From Amblyornis subalaris (lineage: Eukaryota; Chordata; Aves; Passeriformes; Ptilonorhynchidae), in the NCBI GenBank assembly GCA_018881555.1, contig JACAXG010000002.1:20659183-20723182 (forward strand): DNA of 64,000 nucleotides, read 5' to 3'. This document shows, piece by piece, positions 25,139-36,306 of the stretch (position 1 is the first letter of the stretch; every line of letters starts with the position of its first letter). The notes under the pieces are model-generated. The model was not told the origin of the DNA. It did not search any database and saw only the letters and a list, made by a program, of their open reading frames with translations. The translations under genes and the position numbers were made by a program.

Positions 25139-26910
25139 AAAAGATAAAGTAATTGACACTGTCATTGAGCTGAAGCCATTAGATCAATATTAGCTTGAGA
25201 GGCCCCATAATTCTTGCAGTTTCAACATTTAAATGACACTGCTGAATATGAAGTGTATCAAATGTAGATGATTTGAGTATTAATTCCTCATTATTGTGGA
25301 AAGGACGATTAACTTTATTGAACCTTCACCTGAATCTCTTTGGCAGGGCATTAAAAATTGATCTCTATTTTCATATTTTTCTTTAAAAGTTCAGGTACAG
25401 ATAATAAGATGAGTGTTCAAACTTCAATGGTTTTTACTTATTTATAGAGCCAAGGATGCTTATTTTGTGATAATGTGAAATAATAAGGAATTTTATGTAT
25501 TTCAATTTGAGCTGTATCATTGCTGCTAATGAAATCTCTTTAGTTCACAGAAGATGGTATGCTATTTCAACAAGACCAGCAAAATATGTAAATCAGCATG
25601 TGTAAAACAAAAAGGGAAAAATAAATCCCAGTCCTGGCATATTTCCTTCTGAAGTTCTGCAACAAATTAGAAATAATTCCAAAGAAAGGGTTATCTTTTA
25701 CTAGATGACATTTTTATGAAATTGTTTTAGCTTTTCTCTTCAGTGCAGGAAAGAAATCATTACAAATAGGATACAAGTGACCTACAGACGATAAACCTCC
25801 TCCTAGCTCTTTCTTTGTGTTTGGCTCATTGGGCTTTATATTTAATAAATACATTCATTTTAAATATGTTTACTTGTATTTAATTTTGAAATAATTACTA
25901 CAAAAATATGTAAGCCTTGATGTTATTGCCACAACCATTTCACATTCATAATTTATGAAACAGCATATAAAGCATATTAAAGCTTTGATGATCAAAAGGC
26001 CTAGATGTAATCTGGCCTCTTTGTTGTTTTTGGCTGGTGATTGTCTACAGTAATCTGTTTATATCTGATATTATCAGAGTCCTCTAAGATACTAACATAC
26101 AGCAATATTAGACAACTACAATGACTGTGGGATGGAAATTTCCATTTACTCCAGAAAATACTCATCAACTCTGCAATGACAAAAAACATAATCACTGTAA
26201 TTAGGTTGTTCAATATACAACGAATTTTGATTCATCATTCTTAGCTTGATATCTCCAGCTCCTCCTACTCTAACTCAAATATATTTCTTTATTGTCTTCC
26301 CCAAAGGTCTTTGTTGTTTCAGTGATTCTGTGAGGTGCTTTGGAAATAACTGTAGTCATACTGAACCAGCTAGATATTTTAATATCAAAAGTTCACTAAT
26401 TCTTAATATCATTACAACTACTTCACTTTTGTGATTTGAATATCCATATAGTTTCACGGGTTTGGTAATTTAGAAGATGATTATTCTGGTTGCCTTATAT
26501 GGCATTCAGAGCTTTCTCTAGAAGAACCTTCCTTGATGTCAATAAGCTTTGGATCAGGAATTTTGGGCTGTTAGTTGATCATCTTTATGAATAGCATGAG
26601 GATATCTGGACTGATTTACCAGTAAAATCTACACTCGGGAAATCTACTTATGGGACAATGAAAGACAGAGATGGAAAAATTTCTGCTGAGCTTATTTGAA
26701 AAAAACTAGTTCTCAAATGCCACAGTCATGATAATGGCAGTGGCACAGGAAGTCAGGCAGAGCAGAAATTTCACAGGTCCAGGAGAGACTTGCAGGGAAG
26801 CAAAGAGTGCCCAGAGGAGACAGGAGACATGCCCTGAGTGGTAGGAGCTCCTGGTTCTGCCATCATCACCTGCACCTGGGCTGGCTGGCATGTTTTGAAA
26901 TGTGTGGAAT
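25139..26910. other. AT-rich non-coding DNA, possibly conserved
   Basis: 25140-25640 is repeat-free and dense in TAAT- and ATTA-type words, a composition common in conserved developmental non-coding elements; conservation cannot be judged from one sequence. 26700-26900 is richer in G+C, with no recognisable product. No gene seen. Confidence 0.45.
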
Positions 26911-26963
26911 TAAAAAAACCCAATCAAACAAAACAATCCACCACAAACCCGACAGAAAAACAA
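26911..26963. repeat. A/C-rich low-complexity tract
   Basis: A-rich tract with scattered C (AAAAAAACCCAATCAAAC and onwards). Several similar tracts occur elsewhere in the window. Confidence 0.7.
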
Positions 26964-28057
26964 GCTCGCTTGGATTAAATGACCCAACAAACTCAGCATA
27001 AATTTTAATTCTCTGTTTCTTCTTCATCACATTGAAATGCAGTTAACAGTAGCAAGTGTTCATATTAGATAAGGGGAACTGTTGCTACTCATATAATTAT
27101 GCTGTTTCTGTAGCTGAGTCTGGCAGTGAGAGCAAGACATGGCATCACACTATTAGGAAAGTTGTTGCCTTTGACAAGAATTCATTTTCCAGTGATCAGA
27201 GACGCAGTTTCTATTACTTCTGTGCAAACTCAAACATCAATGAAACAAACATCTTTTAGAAGACAAGTTGCTTTTAAAACTTTTTTTTTGCAGTGCTGAT
27301 GTTTTTAGTGTGTTTTTATAAAACTGCAACAAAGACAAGTGTGCAGATCGAGAAGTGCATACAAATAGAATCCTTAATCTGTATCTGTAATAGGAACTGA
27401 GCTTTCTCAGTGTTGCAGAGATATATTTTTTTAATGACTCAGACAAATCCTTTCCCAAATATATTCATTAGTTTGGGGTTCTTTTGCTTTTTCCTTACCT
27501 AGCATAACCTCTTCAGAAATCTTGATATTTAGAGTCATGTTCAAAAGCTGTTCACAGTAACTCATTGGGGCACTCAAGAAAGTTTTGTTGTTTCAAAACT
27601 CTCCTCCCCCCGCCATACAAACCCCACTGCTGAGGACTCATGCATGCCATCTGCTGGCGCTTTCTAAACATCTTATACGCACATTTCTGTTTCGCGGCCT
27701 CTCCTTTGCTCCTCCCAGTGACACAAAGCACTCCCAGTACCTGCTGAGGTCAATCACAGTTACCAGCGTCCCTAAAAGGCAGCGTCTCCCCAGCAGGACG
27801 CCCAGATACTGAGCTATCCACACTTACTAGGCACTTCCAAAAAGATTTCTTTGGCTGAATATTTTTTTTCTCTTTAAAACATGTTTTTTAATAATGCCGG
27901 TGTAACTATTTCTCGTGTAACTGGGAAAAAAGTGTATGCGAAATACTAGTTAGCATTTGCATGTTCCTTTATGAAAAATATTTTATTTCCTTGTGATTCA
28001 GTGTCAGACACATACATCCCTCTGTGTGGGATTTGGGTATCAAGAACGTGCATGATC
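26964..28057. other. Non-coding DNA with a CpG-bearing patch
   Basis: 27590-27830 has more G+C and more CpGs than its surroundings, including a CTCF-like motif at 27644-27657. Frames of 75 (plus) and 61 codons (minus) overlap there without any domain. The remainder is AT-rich and featureless. Confidence 0.5.
27644..27657 (-). promoter_or_regulatory. Candidate CTCF binding site
   Basis: On the minus strand the sequence reads CCAGCAGATGGCAT, matching the core CTCF consensus CCASYAGRKGGCRS at 13 of 14 positions; only the last base differs. It lies in a local CpG-bearing, G+C-richer patch within AT-rich DNA. CTCF sites anchor chromatin loops, and orientation matters for loop direction; this one points towards lower coordinates. 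A match of this quality can arise by chance in 64 kb, so it is a candidate only. Confidence 0.35.
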
Positions 28058-28148
28058 CATGCTGGTGTCCCTGCTCATGGTAGGGAACTTGGAACTACAT
28101 AATATTTAAGGTCCCTTCCAACCCAAACCATTCTATGATTCTATGATT
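28058..28148 (+). mobile_element. CR1 LINE, 3'-terminal fragment
   Basis: About 91 bp of CR1 3' end in sense orientation: a GGTGTCCCTGCTCATGG block, GGAACTACATAATATTTAAG, GGTCCCTTCCAACCCAAACC, then ATTCTATGATTCTATGATT. The terminal octamers are intact. It is 5'-truncated to the tail only and contains no coding sequence. The good match to the consensus makes it one of the younger CR1 copies here. Confidence 0.95.
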
Positions 28149-30300
28149 TATAAAATCTTGTGACAGTGAAGAAATGTTGAAAAAGGCATGCTAACATAAT
28201 GTAAAACTGCATGTAGTTGTTTTCAACACTACATTTTAGGTCTTTTCTATCACTTTAATAACATGGCAATTATTTACAATTTTAAATATATGCACTTGCA
28301 GTGAAATTTTTTTTTGTGAATATGTTAAAAAATATGAGTCTATACATGAATGTAGAAATGCATGTAATCATATAAAGATAGATGTGGGTGTTTGTGCGTC
28401 CATGTGTTTGTGTAACACAAGTAAACCTGCTATGACTGAAAAATTTTGAGCACCACTGCACTTTCCTTGTATTTAAAGGGATCAGTATACACACATGTAC
28501 GCACACACACTCACGTAATAACCTTCCCTGTGTGTCCTGGAGAAGAGCAGTAAGCTGAACGGCTTGCTGCTGTTTCACATTACCCAAACACTATTCTTCA
28601 GGAAAAGATTGAAACCCACTGGGTTTTCTTGTCCTATAGTGATAGTAATCACTGGTAGGGAATTGTTAAGTGGCTGAAGTGGTAATTTAAGAGAAGCACT
28701 GCATAACAAAGTTTCATTTGGATGAGGAAAATGTACTGTGATCAGCAAAATGAATGGGGTCTTCCATCCTGTTTTCACAAACCGACTGCTGTGTCCCAGG
28801 GGTGGAGAGGGGGACTTTGGCTCTCAGCTCCTACACACAAATGTGCCAATCTTACATGAACCATTTACCACATATTAATTTCTGGCTCATCAGAAATGTC
28901 ATCAAAACAACAGGGATGAAGAAAGGCCTTGGCTAACTAGAGGTGAGTTAAAGCAGTTAAACCTCTGCATATCCTCACTGACTATTGAACCAGCCCTTCG
29001 TGCCTGCTTTATGAACTCTTTGAAGGAGGGAATATGCTTATTTGCTCTTTTGCAAGGGGTTGATGAAGGAGCTAGTTCTATGGAAGGAGAAAATAAAAAG
29101 GCAAACAAACATGCAAGGGTAATTCTGTGTAAGCAAAGCATTGCAACATTTAGACCAATGCAAGGACATCTGAATCACGTTTCTTGAAACGCAAGACATG
29201 GCTTCTCTGAGTCAGCCAGTCACTCTGCCTCCAAGGATGTCAGTCTGTGGAAATTCAAAGCTTAAATGACAAGCATTCCAGTACAGAAATTATAATAGTG
29301 GTTAAACAGAGTAAAAAAAAAAAAAAACATTTCAAAAAAAAAATCTCTTAAAATGTTGGCATACGAAAAATAAATGATAAATTCAGTGAAAAAAAAAGAG
29401 TGAAAGCATAAATCTTCTAATCTCTGCTCCTCACTCTTCCTCCCATACTATCACAACAATGAAAGTCTTACTTTTCGGATTTGCTTGTTTTACTTAAGTT
29501 ATCTCTGAAATGGAAAAACAGCACACATTGAACTTACAATTGTTTCTGAAAATGAATGTAATATGTTTTTAAGAATNAGTTGGATAATCTTATGAAACAT
29601 TAAAGTTAAGCCTCTTATTAAGATCATATTTAGAAAAATGTCACAGTGACACATTTTTGGGAATCATAATTATGAGAAAAGATACTGATAGAGAAAACAT
29701 TTTTCACAGAAGAATAGAAGAAGTAACACAGAATAATTTTTCTGTTACTTATATAAATAATTTGGTACAATTATAATGGTGCTCAAGGATTAATATTGGA
29801 ATGTTAGAATGATAACATTTAAAATAATTGCTTTTGTTTCTTTAATCTCCTATTTTCATTGTTCTTTCATGTTCTGCTTAAATCCGAATGTCTGCATTTG
29901 AAAACTTTTAAAAACATTTCACCAGAAAAGCTCATAGAGATATATTATCTCACTTTCATTTCTGTCCTGAGGCTATCNTGTTTGACAGTGACAGAAAATA
30001 GTTTCAAGGACAATATAATGACAGAGATGGAATAGATTAAAGCAAACTATAAACTACTTAGTTGCAGAAATAATTTTGTGTTGTTCTAAAACTGAAATCT
30101 GAAATAAATATTTTAGACTGAAAAAAAAATGCCTTTAAAGCAGGAGCAGGCTTTTAAAAAGCTGCTACTATTTAATTCATTATAGCTATGTTTTGAAGGA
30201 ACATTTCTAATATTATCCAATTTCCCCTTTCTCTGCAAACTATAAAATTTGGGTGAAAAGTTGATTACATGTATATTCCGAAAGTATTTAATCATCAACA
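28149..30300. other. AT-rich non-coding DNA
   Basis: Unique AT-rich sequence with A-rich runs at 29313-29327 (A15) and 29334-29343 (A10), and a short CA-rich stretch near 28490-28511. No gene or transposon recognised. Confidence 0.5.
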
Positions 30301-32259
30301 GTTTCTTGCTAATTTGGCATAAATCTGATGCCCATTTTGTTAAAATATGGTGGTTGTTTCCTCAGTGCTGAAATACAGCAGATAATCCTCCAGTCTCTAC
30401 TGCCGCAGGGGCCAAAGCTACTTCCACAGGCCAATGTGGAGCTAAGGGCAGCAGAGCTTTACCTTGATGCCTGCAGGCCTTTTCCACACCCTTTCTCTCT
30501 TCCCTTCATACCACTTCTGCTTGAATAAAATGGAAAGAAACACCAAGCACATGAGGGTAGGTGCGAAATCTCAGCCACAGCCCTGGCTTAGGGATCTGGC
30601 TCATGGGATGGACAGGTGCATCCATGAGCCTGGGACTGAGAAACCAAAACTAAGACACAGAGTTAATGAGATCCATACCAATAACTAGTATTTATCAATT
30701 AGGCCTGAACTTACTAATAACTTTGAAAGATGCTGCTTTATTTCAGACCCAAAGGCTGAGTTTTCTAATCTTAGTGCTTTTAACAGTCTGCTGACAGTAT
30801 TGCAGCTACTGCAAAACAATAGTAGTGTTTGGTTGTTCCTCCTGATTACAGGAAATTTTTTAATTCTCTAAGGCCAAAGTCTTTTGGTGCCTGTGCAGAA
30901 ACACAAAAATGGATAAAGAATTTTAAAAACTGAAATAAACAAGTGCACAAGACTTTCAGCACCTCAGAAGTGGCAATATGAATGTGGACATCATTTTTTG
31001 AAAATAAATATTGGTGTTGAAGTCCCCTTGTCTACTTTCTGAAAGCCATTCAAATTCCTTTATTGTTTCTAGCTTTCATAACTAGGCTGATTTAACCCAG
31101 GGTGTCCATTAGGCTTTAGTTCCTTTGAAAGCCTCTACTATAATTAATATTTTGTATAATAACACAAACATGACTGTTTATTACTTTAAAAACAAAAGTA
31201 AATATTTATGACCTAATATACCAAATTTGATTAATTATGTCAGGTAGCTAAGTTTACACACTTAAGGAAACCTGATATTAAACGCTGATTTAATACTTTG
31301 TGTTTTCTTTCTATGAATATCAAATGGACCACTCAGTGTGAATTACTGACTGCTTTCGAAAGTGTAAAGCTATATGTCTTTCAACTTTTTGATTAATATA
31401 CATAAAGGTAGCAGTATGCAATTCTGTTCAGAGTGGCTACACTTGCAACGCCTAAATTAAATCATTTTGAAGATGTTATGAAGAAAAAAAAAGACAACAA
31501 AACCAAAACAAAACAAACCTGAAACAGTGTTACAGTGTTTTAGAAATAGTTATTCATCTCTTTATATGTTTAGATTTATTCTGGTTTCAATAAAAACACC
31601 AAGTAGTAAAGACTTGTCTTTGGGAAGACAAGTTTATTTTGGGGAATCGTGGCATCATTTTTAACTACTGTATGACTACAATGTCTTTGTAATAATTACA
31701 TAAATGAATCCTGCTTTATTTCATACTGTATTCCCACAATGCCTTGCCTTTTCCTCAAGTGTGCCATATTCTTTCTAGTTTTCTTAATACTTCCCCAGTC
31801 GCAGCATACTAAAAAGCTTTTAAATAACTTATGCAAACCTTTTTTTCTTTTGTCCTTTTTCTTTTTGAAATTAATCACCTATAAAACTGCATATTCTCTA
31901 GATACTATGAGATGAGGATTGCCCCCATTTTGCATAAATTGCTTTTTTGTTACTATTACAAGGCTTATAGGCTCAGCTCCTTGTTAACATGGCTCACAAT
32001 AAAACTGAGTTTGCTCAGGTCACACTAGAGACTAACACTTGCCCAAAGATATTTCTGTGTTTATTGCTTTTTATCCCTGAGAAATCCTTCTCACTGAGCA
32101 ATAGCATTGTTAAATTTGCATCCAGTTCACCCGGGTTTGAAATCAGGGGGCTTTTCTAATGTACTGCCTTTTCGTGGCTTCATATGGGCCATAACTTTCA
32201 CTTTCTAATTTCTTTTGGCTGACTGACAGCTCAGCAGTGGAGGAAAAAGAAGCCTTTCT
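30301..32259. other. Non-coding DNA
   Basis: 30380-30660 is richer in G+C, with short overlapping plus frames and no domain. The rest is AT-rich, with an A/C tract at 31483-31518. No gene seen. Confidence 0.5.
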
Positions 32260-32283
32260 CCATCCATCCATCCATCCATCCAT
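32260..32283. repeat. CCAT tetranucleotide microsatellite
   Basis: Six uninterrupted CCAT units. Confidence 0.95.
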
Positions 32284-35200
32284 TTCTTCATTGCCTTCAA
32301 ACTTATTTCCTTCCAAGTCCTGTAAGTTTGGATATGATTGTCCTTCCTGAGCAATGACAAATGTTGAAAGGAAATTACTGGCGGGTGTAAGGCTGGGTCA
32401 GACCCTACGCGGGTGGGTATCTGCCTCCTCAGCTTCTTGTTGGAAGGCAGCAGCAGGATCTGGGAGGCTAACATTTCCTTCCCAAAGCTCGAGGTATGTC
32501 TGTGGCTTGCCCACCACCACCAGAAGGAAAAATAGAGTGTCACCTAAAATAAAGAAGGATGTAGACATTCCTCCACATGTGACCACATACAAAAGCATGT
32601 TTCATAATTTGTTTTTCTGTTTCTATTCAAACAAGAGGGGTTGCAATTCTTGTAGAAATCAGGTCTTTTGATTTTACTGACTTGTTACTCTGTTTACTAA
32701 TCAGTACCCTGACATATATCTAAGCAGTATCCGTCAATTCTGGAATAATTCCATTACAGTGACAATTCAGTCATGCTTAATATAGTGTGTATGCTTTTCT
32801 CCAACTTTCCCCTTATTTGCAAAGTGGAATATAGATAAAAGATATAAATTCCTAATTTTAATACACATAACACTGAAATTCCCACCTCTCACCCTCTTTG
32901 ATACATGAGGTAAGCTTTAATCTCTTTCTGAACGAATATACAAGAAAAAAATACAGTCAAGTGAGAAAAAAAGTCTCATTGCTCAAATAAGCAAGATATG
33001 TATATTCATATATTCACAAAAAAATTCAGCAATGTTTTTAAAATGAGAGAGTTTTGGAGATTTTCCAGCTTTCTTCTGGCACTATCAGTAGGGGATATTT
33101 CAAACTGCTGTTTCTTCATCACAAATGCAGTGTCACTATTAAGCAGCACCCACGGAGATAACCGAGCTGATGGGTCTTGCTCAGTTCACTGTTCGATGAC
33201 TGGATCATAGGAATGTAAACAATTCTTATATCTACTCATGATGCAAGGCAAATTTCCAAAAAATAAATCAACCACGCGTTTCATTACATTATCAACTTAA
33301 ATAGTATCGAGAAAACTTGTCTTGTGGACTGAAATCAACACATTAGATATAGCTTGTTAGCAACCATATCAGCTTCTTAATCAACACTACTTTGAGTTGA
33401 CAGAGTAATGCTAACCAATGCAGACAACAGGACATAGGCAGAAAGGCGCTGGGTAATATTGGGAAAGGAGGCATTATACGCTCGAATGAATAAAAAGAAA
33501 AGCAAAGAAAAGGCAGACAAGTCTCTTCATACATCCTTTCACTCACACATTGTAAGTGTGAAAAGGATATCCAAGAATCATTTGCCACATGCTCTGAAGA
33601 GCAACTTTAAAAAAAAATTGTCATTTTTTTGTCACATTCAAGAATTTTACAAGTATGAGAGAAAAAGCTGAAATCGGACAGCGGTACACAACAGATGGGC
33701 TGAATTTCACTTTCTACCTCTAATAGGAATGACAGCTTCCTTAAACGAAGACTTTCTGTGGTGAAGTTCTTTTCAAAACCCCCAAAATATATCTTAACAA
33801 TGCCTGTGTGAGATGAGAGTGTTGCTAGTGTCCCTCCAAAAGACAGGGAACTGACCTACAGGTGTTGGAGATGAATTGTCAAATGTAAGACCGAACCTGA
33901 AAGTCAGTGTGAGAAGCCTTTAACCTGACTCCTGTCCACTAGCATCCTTGCGGAAGGCCACCCAGGATCTTCAGCTGCAGCTGAGAGTTGGTCACTGTCT
34001 CTGCCAATAGACTCCAGGTATTTCCTTTTGCTTAGCCAAATGGAATGAATTGGGAGTCAAATGCACTTAGGGGACAACCGTAAAAAAAATCTTGGACAGT
34101 TGCCCAGCATCACCAGAAAGCCTGTGGCAGAAGCCAAGAGAAACCCAAGGCAGATTTTTCTTTCTAGGTGTGTCTTCTTTAGGACGGACTTAAGGAGTTT
34201 AAGAAGTTGCCCTTCCCTTGCTGTTACAAGATCCACAGCTACCCCGTTTTAACATCCTCATCAAGAGTTTGAGTCAGCTTCAGCACAAAGCCAGTGGGCT
34301 TGTTTTAATCTGTTAGCAGTGAATACAACTCAGCTGTGAAGGCAGAAACCTCCAGCTACAGCACAGTAATGAACAGCTGGTGGGTAGTAACTGCTAAAAT
34401 TGCTATATCCACTTTGGAAGACTCAGGTGCTTTAATTTTTTCTTTCTGCATTTTTCTGCCTTAGCTGACATAACTTTCATTTTTACCACACATGAGACAG
34501 GCATCCTACAGAGATTAGCGTTTTTTTCTGTGTATTGATGGTTTGTTCTTGGTGTGTAGTCCCTCCTTTGGCAGTGAACAAAGCAGCGGTCTGAGAAAAA
34601 CAGCATGTAATCACGAACTAAATACTGTGCTATAATACATGCAAACAAGAGAAGTAAATGCTGAATTAGGCTACCCTCCTCCCTGGGTGCTTACCTTGGC
34701 TACATTTCAGGACAAAAACCTGTCATTTCTCCATGCATTCTTGCTTTTCATGGCAGAAAGCTTGGGCTTGTAGGTAAAAAATGTGCTGTAGTGTTCTCCC
34801 CTCTGCATGGGAGTGCTGAGGTGCACTGGAGCACACAGCAGCATGTCTGGGCCACTGCAGACACGGACTAGGTCCCCACGTGGCATCAGTCTTTTCTCCT
34901 TGCTCTATGAGTGCAATTGAAACCAGGCTGTGCATTACTTTGTAAAGATCCCACCAGGGAAGAAGAAGCAAATACTTCAGTAGGTGGAATGAATGATTTA
35001 AGTACAAAGAAATGCTGAAACAAAAAATGCCAATTTTAGCTCTTGCTGGTTGTCCTTCTGCTACTGACCCCTACATCTGCCTCCAGCAAGGGCTTGCCTC
35101 ACTCTGTGACAATTCTCATGGGCTTTACTGCTTTTGCAATTTTTTAAATCTACCCCTTTCACTTTCCTCAGCCCATCATGCCCCAGATTTTATTCCCTGT

Positions 35201-36277
35201 AAAAGCTTGTGTGCTCCCCAAAAGTTCACCTTTGCTCAAAATGATTCTTCATGGTCTGCAGTAAACAATACGAGGAATGACCTTCAAGCAGATGCCCACT
35301 GTATTTTTTTCATATAATTTCATCAGAGTCCTTCTGTGCCTCAAAAAATCCACATTAGTAACGTGTAAAGTCACAGAAGTACATTTGAAAGTGCCAATTC
35401 ACTTCTATTTGCACACTACAGTGGAGACCTAAAAGGCCAAAGGCAATAGAATGAGGAAAACCAAAATGCTGTTTGCATTTGCAAATGTTGTTCATTTTGT
35501 CCTTATCTTTCTAAAAGGCTAAAATTATTATTATTTTCTTAAACAGTAACCCTATGGAATTTTTTGTATCTTGGATTGTGAGCTTCCTATTTACGGCTTT
35601 TCCCAAGTTTTGTCATTTGCCTTGCTTGCAGTGTCTGCCTGTGGAAGCTGAAAGATTCTTCCTCTGTGGAGTAGTTGCAAGAGTTGCTAAATATTATGAA
35701 CACAATCCCGCAACACATCTGGCACTGCACTACATTACATAAGCTGGTTACCTCTTTGTATGGGGGAAAGTCCTGAGGAAATCATCTTAAAAGTGCCAAA
35801 AGAATATCTACTGATGACATCCGGAAACAAAATATCCTCTAATGAAACTGAGAGAACGGACACATGCTGAATGGAAGAATAATTCTTCTTGCAATAAGTG
35901 ATTCCAGCAGCTGAGGTGTTAAGAAACCCATCGAGTATCATGGGACAGAAGATAACATTATGGGGACAGCAGAAATGAGCAACGGTTGAGTGGGAATGGC
36001 TCGTGTTTGCAATCCTTGCTGCCTGTTAGTGGTGTACTTTCTCATACAGAGTTTATCTTACGTATTCTTTGTTACTTTCATTCATTTTTAACCTGCAGGC
36101 TGTAAACACATTTGTTATGAAAGGCATAAACAAAACAAAACAAAAAAAAGAATTCACACAAACCCTGTGTGAAGCCTCTGGAATCTGACTACTGGACTAT
36201 TCATCACCTTCCTGTTCTCATCACAAAGGTGCTGCGCTGTTTGTCATTAGTAGAGAACATGAGAATGAGAGGAAAAT
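32284..36277. other. Non-coding DNA
   Basis: Unique sequence. 32350-32520 and 34780-34900 are G+C-richer patches with overlapping plus and minus frames of up to 112 codons and no recognisable domain. No ambiguous base occurs anywhere in this stretch. Confidence 0.5.
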
Positions 36278-36306
36278 AACAACAACAACAACAACAACAN
36301 CAGCAG
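36278..36306. repeat. AAC trinucleotide microsatellite
   Basis: About eight AAC units ending in an ambiguous base at 36300 and two CAG units. The N in the array suggests a variable or poorly called site. Confidence 0.9.
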
